A stretch of DNA of 64,000 bases. Origin: Acidimicrobiaceae bacterium (lineage in GTDB: Bacteria; Actinomycetota; Acidimicrobiia; Acidimicrobiales; Aldehydirespiratoraceae). This document shows, in pieces, positions 16,982-25,856 of this stretch. Position numbers and translations under genes: made by a program. Numbering within the stretch: position 1 is the first letter of the stretch; each line of letters starts with the position of its first letter. Under the pieces are notes generated by a model, which was not told the DNA's origin, did no database searches, and saw only the letters and a list, made by a program, of their open reading frames with translations. Location of the stretch: NCBI GenBank assembly GCA_009842325.1, contig VYFQ01000003.1:177459-241458 (forward strand). The letters run 5' to 3'.

Positions 16982-17899
16982 ATGAACCTGTTCATTGAGC
17001 AGACCCTGAACGGGCTGCAGCTGGGCTTCACCTTGTTGATGGTCTCAGCGGGGCTCACGCTGATATTCGGGATCATGAACATCATCAACCTGGCCCATGG
17101 CTCGTTGTTCATGGTCGGGGCGTTCGTGGCCGCGGACGTGGGGGGCCGCACCGGCAACTACCTGCTGGCCCTCCTGGCCGGCATTGCCGGAGCGGCGGTT
17201 GCCGGCCTGATCGTCGAGTTGGGCCTGATCAGGCGCCTGTACCACCGCGATCACCTCTACCAAGTCCTGGCCACGTTCGCGCTGGTGCTGATCGCCAACC
17301 AGGCCGTGCAGATGATCTGGGGCCTGACGCCGAGGAGCGTCTCGGCCCCTGCGTTCCTGGATCGGACGGTGCCGGTGCTGCCCGGCCTTCCCTACCCGGC
17401 CTACCGTCTGGCCATCACCGCGGTCGGGATCGCGGTCATCGTCTTCCTGCACCTGCTGGTGGAGCGCACCCGGGTCGGCATGTGGATCCGGGCTGGCCGG
17501 ACGCACCGGGAACTGCTGGGCGCGTTCGGAGTGAACGTCCGGCTGCTCTACACCCTGGTGTTCGCCGTAGGGGCGGGTCTGGCGGGACTGGCCGGCGTTG
17601 TGGCCGCGCCGTTCCTGTCGGTGGAGTCGGGCATCGGCGACCACTTCCTGATCCTGAGCTTCGTCGTGATCGTGGTCGGCGGCATCGGCTCGCTCAAAGG
17701 GGCCCTGTACGGCTCACTCATGCTGGGCCTGGCCGACACCTGGGCCCGCACGTACCTGCCCGACCTCTTCGGGCAATTCGTCGACCCGAGCACCGCGGCC
17801 ACGGCCGGAGCCTCGGTGGCGTCGGCCAGCATCTACCTGGTGATGGTCGTCGTGCTGGTAGTCAAGCCCAACGGCCTGTTCGGTCTGGCCGATGAGTGA
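16982..17899 (+). CDS. livH: ABC transporter permease, LivH family, 305 aa
   Basis: This is an inner-membrane permease subunit of the HAAT importer. The family opening NLFIEQTLNGLQLGFTLL and GLTLIFGIMNIINLAHGSLF is clear, with about eight hydrophobic segments and the ATPase-contact loop around ELLGAFGVNVRLLY. Length is typical. It overlaps livM by 8 bp, so the two are translationally coupled. Confidence 0.9.
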   Translation: MNLFIEQTLNGLQLGFTLLMVSAGLTLIFGIMNIINLAHGSLFMVGAFVAADVGGRTGNYLLALLAGIAGAAVAGLIVELGLIRRLYHRDHLYQVLATFALVLIANQAVQMIWGLTPRSVSAPAFLDRTVPVLPGLPYPAYRLAITAVGIAVIVFLHLLVERTRVGMWIRAGRTHRELLGAFGVNVRLLYTLVFAVGAGLAGLAGVVAAPFLSVESGIGDHFLILSFVVIVVGGIGSLKGALYGSLMLGLADTWARTYLPDLFGQFVDPSTAATAGASVASASIYLVMVVVLVVKPNGLFGLADE

Positions 17900-18941
17900 T
17901 CCACAGACCGCGACGGCGAGCCCCACGCGGACCGGCCTCCGCTTCGGGCTCTGGGCGCGGGGCCCCTCCCGGTGGCACGTCGCGCTGACCGTGGTGTTCC
18001 TGGCGCTGCTGTCGGTGGCGCCGCTGTGGGTGGAGGCCAGCGGTCGGGGCTACCTGGTGACGGTGCTCACCCGGGTGGTCATCTTCGGGCTGGCCGCGAT
18101 GAGCCTCGACTTCGTCATGGGCTACGGGGGAATGGTCAGCCTGGGCCACGCCACGTTCCTCGGCGCGGGCGCGTACACCGCGGGCGCGCTTACATACCAC
18201 AGCCTGGACGGCTCCCGGCTCCTGGGGATCCCCGGCACCGACCAGGCGCTGGTGACCTGGCCCCTGGCCACGGTGGTCGGCGCGCTGCTGGGGCTGGTTA
18301 TCGGCGGCCTGAGCCTGCGTACCAAGGGCGTCTACTTCATCATGGCGACCCTGGCGTTCAACCAGATGATCTACTTCCTGTTCAACGCGCTCGAGATATA
18401 CGGCGGCGACGACGGCGTCGGCCTGTTCGCCGCCCGCCGAGCCATCGGACCGATCGACGCGTCGGACGACATGGTCTTCTACTACGTGTGCTTCGCGGTG
18501 CTAGTGGTCTTCACGGTGATCCTGAACCTAGTGGTCAGAGCACCATTCGGTCGGGTGGTGCGGGGCTGCCGCAGCAACATGGCCCGCATGGCCGCCCTCG
18601 GCTACCAGACCTACCGATACCGGCTGGCCGCATTCGCCCTGTCCGCCGCCATCACTTCGCTGGCCGGCGCTATGGCGGTGACCGAGTCGCAGTTCCTGTC
18701 GCCGTCGTTCGCGGAGTGGACCGAGTCGGGCGAGCTGCTGATCATGGTGATCGTCGGCGGGCTGGGCAGCCTGATCGGCGGCGTGATCGGCGCCGGCGCC
18801 CTGTTCCTGCTGGAGGAGCTGTCCATAGACATCACCGACAACTGGCAGTTCTTTGTCGGCATCGGCCTTCTCGCCATCGTGCTGGGGGCGCCCCGGGGGC
18901 TCACGGGAACGCTGCTCGGCGGGAGGCGCAGCCATGACTGA
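17892..18941 (+). CDS. livM: ABC transporter permease, LivM family, 349 aa
   Basis: This is the second membrane subunit of the HAAT importer, with about ten hydrophobic segments. FGLAAMSLDFVMGYGGMVSL and GHATFLGAGAYTAGAL, TKGVYFIMATLAFNQMIYF, and the ATPase-coupling region around CRSNMARMAALGYQTYRYRL match the family. It starts within the end of livH and its stop overlaps the livG start by 8 bp. The N-terminal 30 residues are a hydrophilic tail. Confidence 0.9.
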   Translation: MSDPQTATASPTRTGLRFGLWARGPSRWHVALTVVFLALLSVAPLWVEASGRGYLVTVLTRVVIFGLAAMSLDFVMGYGGMVSLGHATFLGAGAYTAGALTYHSLDGSRLLGIPGTDQALVTWPLATVVGALLGLVIGGLSLRTKGVYFIMATLAFNQMIYFLFNALEIYGGDDGVGLFAARRAIGPIDASDDMVFYYVCFAVLVVFTVILNLVVRAPFGRVVRGCRSNMARMAALGYQTYRYRLAAFALSAAITSLAGAMAVTESQFLSPSFAEWTESGELLIMVIVGGLGSLIGGVIGAGALFLLEELSIDITDNWQFFVGIGLLAIVLGAPRGLTGTLLGGRRSHD

Positions 18942-19679
18942 GCTGTCGTGCCAGGGGCTGCAGAAGGCCTTCGGCGGGCTGGTGGTCACCGACGACCTGG
19001 CGCTGTCGGTGGCGTCGGGCGAGATCCACGCACTCATCGGCCCCAACGGAGCGGGCAAGACCACGGCGCTGGCCCAGCTCTCGGGAGAGCTGCGTCCCGA
19101 CGCCGGCACAGTGTGGCTCGACGGTGCCGACATAACGGATCTGAGCCTCCCGCAGCGGGTCCACGCGGGCGTCGCCCGCAGCTACCAGATCTCCTCCGTC
19201 TTCCGGGACTTCACAGCCCGGGAGAACGTCGAGCTCGCGCTGCAGGCGATGGACCGCCACAGCTTCAGGTTCTTCCGCCCGGCGGCTCGGAACGCGAAGC
19301 GCATCGAGCGGGCGGAGGCGCTTCTCGATCAGGTCGGTTTGGGGGAGGAGGCCACCGTGTCGGCACAGCGGCTGTCCCACGGCCAGACCCGCCAGTTGGA
19401 GATCGCCATGGCCATGGCCTCCGACCCGCAGGTGCTCCTGCTGGACGAGCCGATGGCGGGAATGGCCCCAGACGAGGCGACGAGACTGGCCGAGCTGATC
19501 CGAAGCCTGGCTGAGGCCGTCGCGGTGCTGCTGGTGGAGCACGACATGGACGTGGTCTTCTCCGTCGCCGACCGAATATCGGTGCTGCACCAGGGCTCGC
19601 TCATCGCCTCGGGCGATCCCGACCAGATCCGCGCCGATCCAGACGTTCACCGCCTGTACCTGCGCGACGACGTGGAGAG

Positions 19680-19683
<4 letters not shown>
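18934..19683 (+). CDS. livG: ABC transporter ATP-binding protein, LivG family, 249 aa
   Basis: This ATPase subunit has Walker A GPNGAGKTTA (near residue 36), the signature LSHGQTRQLEIAMA (the usual LSGGQ is LSHGQ, as in many LivG proteins), Walker B VLLLDEPMAGM and the H-loop VEHDMDVVF. The RSYQISSVFRDFTARENV segment is LivG-like. I chose ATG 18934, which overlaps the livM stop. The gene overlaps livF by 4 bp. Confidence 0.92.
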
Positions 19684-20385
<702 letters not shown>

Positions 20386-20393
<8 letters not shown>

Positions 20394-21672
20394 GTTGGAC
20401 GCCGATGCCGCGGCAGCCCTGGACGCCGCCGATCCGCTGGCCGGGTTCCGGGACGATTTCCACATTCCGGCCGGTCCCGACGGCCTGCCGCAGATCTACC
20501 TCGTCGGCAACTCGCTGGGGGCCGTGCCCCGGGCGGCGGTTGACCATGTGAACACCGAACTGGAGCGGTGGGCCCGGCTGGGCGCGTCCGCCCATTTCGA
20601 AGGCGAGCTGGCGTGGCTGCCGTACCACGAGCTGCTGACGGACCCGCTGGCCCGTCTCGTCGGGGGGCGCCCCAGCGAGGTCGTGGCCATGAACTCGCTC
20701 ACCGTCAACCTGCACCTGCTGATGGTGAGCTTCTACGACCCCACGGCGACCCGGCACAAGATCCTCATCGAGGACCACGCCTTCCCCAGCGACCACTTCG
20801 CGGTGGAGAGCCAGATCCGCCAGCGGGGCCACGATCCTGCCGAGTCGCTGGTCGTCGCCCGGCCACGGGCCGACGAGGAGACGCTGCGGCGGGACGACCT
20901 GCTGGCCCTGATCGCCGAGCACGGCCCGGAGCTGGCGCTGGTGATGCTCCCCGGAGTCCAGTACTACACCGGCCAGGTGCTGCCGATGGCGGAGATCACG
21001 GCCGCAGCCCACGATGTGGGCGCCCGGGTCGGCTTCGACCTCGCCCACGCCGCGGGCAACGTCCCGCTGGCGCTGCACGACTGGGGAGTCGACTTCGCCG
21101 TCTGGTGCAGCTACAAGTACCTCAACGGCGGCCCGGGCGGGGTCGGGGGCGCCTTCGTGCACGAGCGCCACGTCGGCGACCGCTCGCTACCCAAGTTCCT
21201 GGGATGGTGGGGCCAGCGCCCCGACATCCGCTTCGAGATGGGCACCGTGTTCGACCCCATCGGAACCGCCGAGTCGTGGCAGCTCTCGAACCCGCCCATC
21301 CTTGTCATGGCGGCGCTGCGGGCGTCGCTCGATGTGTTCGACCGGGCCGGGGGCATGGAGCCGCTGCGGGCCAAGTCGGAGCGGCAGATCGAGTACCTCG
21401 ACCTCCTTATGGCCGAGGTACTCGGCGACCGAGTCGAGAGCATCACGCCCTCGGCGCTGGCTGAGCGGGGGTGCCAGCACTCGCTGCGGATCCTCGTGCC
21501 GGGCGTCGACGGCCAGGCCGTGCACCAGGGATTGGAGGACGCCGGCGTCGCCTGCGACTGGCGCTACCCCGACGTGATCCGGGTGGCGCCCGTGCCCCTC
21601 TACAACTCATTCACCGACATACACCGCTTCGTAGGCGTCTTGGCCCGCGTCCTCGACGAGGTCTCCCGCTGA
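20386..21672 (+). CDS. kynU: Kynureninase, 428 aa
   Basis: This PLP enzyme cleaves kynurenine or 3-hydroxykynurenine to (3-hydroxy)anthranilate and alanine. Motifs are IYLVGNSLGAVPRAA (substrate loop), MNSLTVNLHLLMVSFY, FDLAHAAGNVPLALHDWGVD and the PLP lysine in WCSYKYLNGGPGG (K244). Length fits the family (about 415-430 aa). I chose GTG 20386; TTG 20395 is an alternative. Overlap with livF implies translational coupling with the ABC importer. Its 3-hydroxyanthranilate product is the substrate of the dioxygenase encoded at 14786. Confidence 0.93.
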
Positions 21673-21695
21673 GCCCCACCCGCCCGGCGAGCGCG

Positions 21696-21701
21696 TAGCG
21701 T
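21696..21701 (+). promoter_or_regulatory. -10 box, leaderless-type, of the dehydratase gene
   Basis: TAGCGT ends 7 nt before the ATG at 21709, just after the kynureninase stop. This suggests a new transcription unit starts here. Confidence 0.35.
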
Positions 21702-21708
21702 GGTTGCG

Positions 21709-23565
21709 ATGGCTGCTGCCCCCGGATCCGGCGAACCCCGCCCGTTGCACCCTGCTGCCGGACCTGATCCGGGGCCCGGGCGGGGCGGGCTGCGGTCGGC
21801 GGCCTGGTTCGACATCGTGGACGATCCGCTCATGTCGGGGATCTACCTCGAGCGCTACGGCAACTACGGGCTCACCCGCGAAGAGCTCCAGTCCGACAAG
21901 CCCAAGATCGGGATCGCCCAAACCGGCTCCGACCTGTCGCCGTGCAACCGGCACCACCTGGAACTGGCCAAACGGGTCCGGGAAGGCATCCGCGAAGCCG
22001 GTGGGATCGCCTTCGAGTTCGGTGTGCACCCCATCCAGGAGACCGGCAAGCGCCCCAACGCCGCGCTCGACCGCAACCTGGCCTACCTGAGCATCGTCGA
22101 GGTGCTCCAGGGCTATCCCCTCGACGGGGTGGTGCTCACCATCGGCTGCGACAAGACCACCCCGGCATGCCTGATGGCCGCGGCCACCGTCAACCTGCCC
22201 GCCATCGCACTGTCGGTCGGCCCGATGCTCAGCGGCTGGCACGAGGGCCGGCGCACCGGCTCGGGCACCATCATCTGGAAGGCCCGCGAGCTCTACGCCG
22301 CCGGCGAGATCGACGAGGCCGGCTTCATCGACCTGGTGGCATCGGCCGCACCGTCGGTGGGCTACTGCTCCACCATGGGCACCGCCACCACCATGAACAG
22401 CCTCACCGAGGCGCTGGGCATGCAGCTGCCGGGCTCGGCCGCCATCCCCGCGCCGCACCGGGAGCGGGGCCAGATGGCCTACCGCACCGGCGTGCGCATC
22501 GTCGAGATGGTGCGGGAGGACCTGCGCCCCTCCGACATCATGACCCGGGAGGCCTTCGAGAACGCCATCGTCGTGAACTCCGCCATCGGCGGATCCAGCA
22601 ACGCCCCGATCCACCTCAACGCGGTCGCCGCCCACCTGGGCGTCGCTCTCGACAACGACGACTGGCAGAAGCACGGGCTGTCCGTGCCGCTGCTGGTGAA
22701 CCTCATGCCCGCCGGCGAGTACCTGGGGGAGGACTTCCACCACGCCGGAGGGGTGCCCGCGGTGGTGGGCGAGCTCATGCGGAGCGGTCTCCTGCCCCAT
22801 CCCGACGCGATCACCGCCAACGGCCGCACCATCGGAGAGAACTGCGCCGCAGCGGCCATCGCCGATCCCGACGTGATCCGCACCGCCGATGAGCCGCTGG
22901 TGGAGGACGCCGGCTTCGTGCACCTCTCGGGCAACCTCTTCGACAGCGCCATCATGAAGACCAGCGTCATCTCCGACGAGTTCCGGCAGCGCTACCTGTC
23001 CGACCCCGACGACCCCGACGCCTTCGAGGGCCGGGCCATCGTGTTCGACGGCCCCGAGGACTACCGGGCCCGCATCGAGGACCCCGACCTCGACATCGAC
23101 GAGCACTGCATGCTCATCGTGCGCGGGGTAGGGCCGGTCGGCTACCCCGGCGCGGCCGAGGCGGTCAACATGCAGCCCCCGGCCGCGCTGCTGGTGCGAG
23201 GGGTGCACTCGCTGCCGTGCATCGGCGACGGCCGCCAGTCGGGCACCTCCGGCTCGCCCTCGATCCTCAACGCATCCCCCGAGGCCGCGGCCGGCGGCGG
23301 GCTGGCTTTGCTGCAGACCGGCGACCGGATCCGCATCGACCTGCGCCGCGGCCGGGCCGACATGCTGGTCGATGAGGCCGAGATCGAGCGGCGCCGAGCC
23401 GAGCTCGAGGCCTCCGGCGGCTTCCCGGTGCCGGAGTCGCACACCCCCTGGCAGGAGATCCAGCGGTCGATGGTCACCCAGATGGATGAGGGCATGGTCC
23501 TGCGCCCCGCACTGAAGTACCAGGACACCTCCCGCACCAAGGACCTGCCCCGCCACAACCACTGA
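21709..23565 (+). CDS. IlvD/Edd family dehydratase (sugar-acid type), 618 aa
   Basis: This iron-sulfur dehydratase probably acts on an aldonic acid such as L-arabonate or D-xylonate to give a 2-keto-3-deoxy acid. The three cluster cysteines fit [23 protein letters not shown] and [31 protein letters not shown] and the C-terminal [14 protein letters not shown] are closer to arabonate/xylonate dehydratases than to IlvD proper. An Ala/Pro/Gly-rich N-terminal extension of about 30 residues precedes [17 protein letters not shown]. Dihydroxyacid dehydratase is the less likely alternative. Confidence 0.85.
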   Translation: MAAAPGSGEPRPLHPAAGPDPGPGRGGLRSAAWFDIVDDPLMSGIYLERYGNYGLTREELQSDKPKIGIAQTGSDLSPCNRHHLELAKRVREGIREAGGIAFEFGVHPIQETGKRPNAALDRNLAYLSIVEVLQGYPLDGVVLTIGCDKTTPACLMAAATVNLPAIALSVGPMLSGWHEGRRTGSGTIIWKARELYAAGEIDEAGFIDLVASAAPSVGYCSTMGTATTMNSLTEALGMQLPGSAAIPAPHRERGQMAYRTGVRIVEMVREDLRPSDIMTREAFENAIVVNSAIGGSSNAPIHLNAVAAHLGVALDNDDWQKHGLSVPLLVNLMPAGEYLGEDFHHAGGVPAVVGELMRSGLLPHPDAITANGRTIGENCAAAAIADPDVIRTADEPLVEDAGFVHLSGNLFDSAIMKTSVISDEFRQRYLSDPDDPDAFEGRAIVFDGPEDYRARIEDPDLDIDEHCMLIVRGVGPVGYPGAAEAVNMQPPAALLVRGVHSLPCIGDGRQSGTSGSPSILNASPEAAAGGGLALLQTGDRIRIDLRRGRADMLVDEAEIERRRAELEASGGFPVPESHTPWQEIQRSMVTQMDEGMVLRPALKYQDTSRTKDLPRHNH

Positions 23566-23637
23566 CCGCGGCCCAAGCTGTCTTGGGAGGTACCCCACCG
23601 TGATGCGAGCGGCCCTCAGGCGCCGGCGACGGCCTCG

Positions 23638-24312
23638 ATGACCGGTGCTGCCGACTGGGGCGTGGTGTTCGACTGCGACGGCGTGCTGGTCAACACTGAG
23701 GAACTCGGATGGGAGGTATGGCGCGTCCTGGCAGGCGAGCACGGGATCGAGTTGACGCTGGCGGACCTGCGGGCGATAACGGGGTGCACGGACGAGCAGA
23801 GCGTCAGCTACTTCAGGAAGTGGCTGGGGGAGCCGGAGTTGGCCGACCTCGGCGCACGGTTTGCGGCGGAGTTCGCGGCGGCCAAGCGAGATCACCTCAT
23901 CAGCTACCCCGACGCGCTCGAGACCCTGCGGGAACTGCGGGCCCGCGGCATCCCCGTCGCGGTGGCTTCCAACTCCACCTCCGCCGACGTCGAGGCCGCG
24001 CTGGCGCGAACCGGCCTGGTCGGGCTGGTTCAGGAGACGGTGGGCGCCGACCAGGTGGCATCGCCCAAGCCGGCCCCGGACCTGTACCGGCAGGCGGCTT
24101 CAGCGCTGGCACGCGATGTGGTGGTCGCCGTCGAGGACTCGCCCGCGGGGATCGCGTCGGCGCGAGCGGCGGGCCTGCCCGTGCTGGCCGTCGACCGGGG
24201 CGCCTTCGACCCGTCGTCGCTGACAGCGGCGACGGCTGTCTCTCCGGTCGTCAGCTACGCCGCATTGGAGTCGCTGGTCAGATCATCATCGGAACGCTCA
24301 GGCCGGAACTAG
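23638..24312 (+). CDS. HAD-superfamily phosphatase, beta-phosphoglucomutase-like, 224 aa
   Basis: All four HAD motifs are visible: VVFDCDGVLVNTEE (nucleophile Asp) at the N-terminus, VASNSTSADVE, the Lys in VASPKPAPDLY, and VVAVEDSPAGIASARAAG. A helical cap lies between motifs I and II, as in phosphoglycolate phosphatase and beta-phosphoglucomutase. The substrate is probably a sugar phosphate. It follows the dehydratase by 72 bp on the same strand. Confidence 0.85.
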   Translation: MTGAADWGVVFDCDGVLVNTEELGWEVWRVLAGEHGIELTLADLRAITGCTDEQSVSYFRKWLGEPELADLGARFAAEFAAAKRDHLISYPDALETLRELRARGIPVAVASNSTSADVEAALARTGLVGLVQETVGADQVASPKPAPDLYRQAASALARDVVVAVEDSPAGIASARAAGLPVLAVDRGAFDPSSLTAATAVSPVVSYAALESLVRSSSERSGRN

Positions 24313-24356
24313 CGGATTCGCCGATCGCCCCGGACCGCGCTGGCAGACTTCGACCG

Positions 24357-25856
24357 ATGGCCAGACGCCGGAGCCGGCAGGCCCCTCAGCCGGCGGCAGC
24401 GATTACTCCTCCGCCGCGGGGAGGCGCATACCGGCCGCTGTCCGACCGCGACTGCGAAGCCATCGTCGAGCACGCCCTCGCCATCCTCGCCGATGTCGGG
24501 CTGGCGGGCGCTCCGGCCAGCGCTCGCGACCGGCTGGTGGCAGGCGGTGCGGTCGAGCGCGACGACGGGCGGCTCACGCTTCCCCGGCCGATGGTCGAGG
24601 CGGCCATTGAGCGGTCGCCGTCCCGGGTCGATCTGCCCGGCTTCGTGGAGGACCGGGGACTGACCATCGGCGGAGGGACGGTGCACATCGGCACCGGCGG
24701 CGCCGCGGTCCAGACGCTCGACGCGGCCACCGGGGCGTACCGCCCCTCCACCCTGGCCGACCTGTGGTCGATGATGCGGGTCGTCGACAAGAGCCCCAAC
24801 ATCCACTACGGCTTGCGTCCCCTGGTCGGCCGGGACGCGCCCACCGGCCGGGACCTCGACCTGAACACCGCCTTCGCCTGTGTGGCCGCCACCAGCAAGC
24901 CGACCGGTGTCAGCTTCACCACCGCGGACAACGTCGACGCGGTCGTCGACCTGTTCGACCTCGCTCTCGGCCCCGACGGCCCCTTCGCTCGGCGGCCGTT
25001 CTGCATGGCGGTCGCCGTCCATGTCGTCCCGCCTCTGCGGTTCAGCGACGAGGGATGCGACATCATCGAGGCCGCCATCGAGCGGGGCATGGTGGTCCAG
25101 ACCTGCTCCGCCGGGCAGGCCGGAGCCACCAGCCCGGCCTCGCTAGCCGGAGCGCTGGCCCAGGGGCTGGCCGAGATCCTGGCCGCCGTCGTGCTGATCG
25201 ACGCCATCAAGCCGGGCCACCCGGCCATCCACGCCTTCATGCCGTTCGTGTCGGACCTGCGCACCGGGGCCATGACCGGCGGGGGAGGGGAGGCCGCGGT
25301 GGCCTCCGCCGGGGCCGCCCAACTGCTCAACGCGCTCGGGCTGCCCAACGCCGTGTCGGCCGGCATCACCGACGCCAAGGTGGCCGACACCCAGTCCGGC
25401 TACGAGAAGGGCTACACCGTGGCGCTGGCCGCCCAGGCGGGAGCGGACATGGTGCAGCTCTCTGTCGGGATGCTGGGATCGATCATGGTCGCCTCGCCCG
25501 AGGCGCTGGTCATCGACGACGAGATGTGCGGAGCCATCCTGCGCTCGGTCCGCGGGATCGACGTCACCACGGACGCCCTCGACCTCGCCATGGTCGAAGC
25601 GGTGGTGACCGGCGACGGCCACTACCTGGGCCATCCGCAGACGCTGGACCTGATGCGCACCGAGTACGTGTACCCCACGATCGGCGACCGGGCCTCGGTG
25701 GCCGACTGGGAGATCGCGGGCCGGCCCGCCATCTGGGACCGGGCCCGCCAGCGGGTGAGCGACATCCTGTCCGCCGGCCGTCCCGACCACCTGCCCGCCG
25801 GCGCGGAGGAGTCCATCCGGTCCGCCTTCGACATCCTCGTGCCACCCCAGCCGTGA
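24357..25856 (+). CDS. Trimethylamine methyltransferase (MttB) superfamily protein, non-pyrrolysine, 499 aa
   Basis: This is a TIM-barrel methyltransferase of the MttB/MtgB family, which transfers a methyl group from a quaternary or tertiary amine to a corrinoid protein. Recognisable parts are YRPLSDRDCEAIVEHALAIL, the Gly-rich VHIGTGGAAVQTLDAATGAY, and TSKPTGVSFTT. The frame has no internal TAG, so it is a non-pyrrolysine member like the glycine betaine methyltransferase MtgB. No corrinoid protein is encoded nearby. The stop overlaps the GTG start of the FAD dehydrogenase, suggesting joint metabolism of an N-methylated compound such as glycine betaine. Confidence 0.85.
   Translation: MARRRSRQAPQPAAAITPPPRGGAYRPLSDRDCEAIVEHALAILADVGLAGAPASARDRLVAGGAVERDDGRLTLPRPMVEAAIERSPSRVDLPGFVEDRGLTIGGGTVHIGTGGAAVQTLDAATGAYRPSTLADLWSMMRVVDKSPNIHYGLRPLVGRDAPTGRDLDLNTAFACVAATSKPTGVSFTTADNVDAVVDLFDLALGPDGPFARRPFCMAVAVHVVPPLRFSDEGCDIIEAAIERGMVVQTCSAGQAGATSPASLAGALAQGLAEILAAVVLIDAIKPGHPAIHAFMPFVSDLRTGAMTGGGGEAAVASAGAAQLLNALGLPNAVSAGITDAKVADTQSGYEKGYTVALAAQAGADMVQLSVGMLGSIMVASPEALVIDDEMCGAILRSVRGIDVTTDALDLAMVEAVVTGDGHYLGHPQTLDLMRTEYVYPTIGDRASVADWEIAGRPAIWDRARQRVSDILSAGRPDHLPAGAEESIRSAFDILVPPQP

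Noticed and set aside
21607..23895. Long 762-codon open frame antisense to the dehydratase and HAD genes
   Set aside because: It is a GC-driven shadow frame with low-complexity Gly/Val/His/Arg composition. The plus strand has complete, motif-bearing genes.
24357..25856. Pyrrolysine-containing trimethylamine methyltransferase
   Set aside because: The 499-codon frame has no internal TAG and already has full family length, so it is a non-pyrrolysine member.
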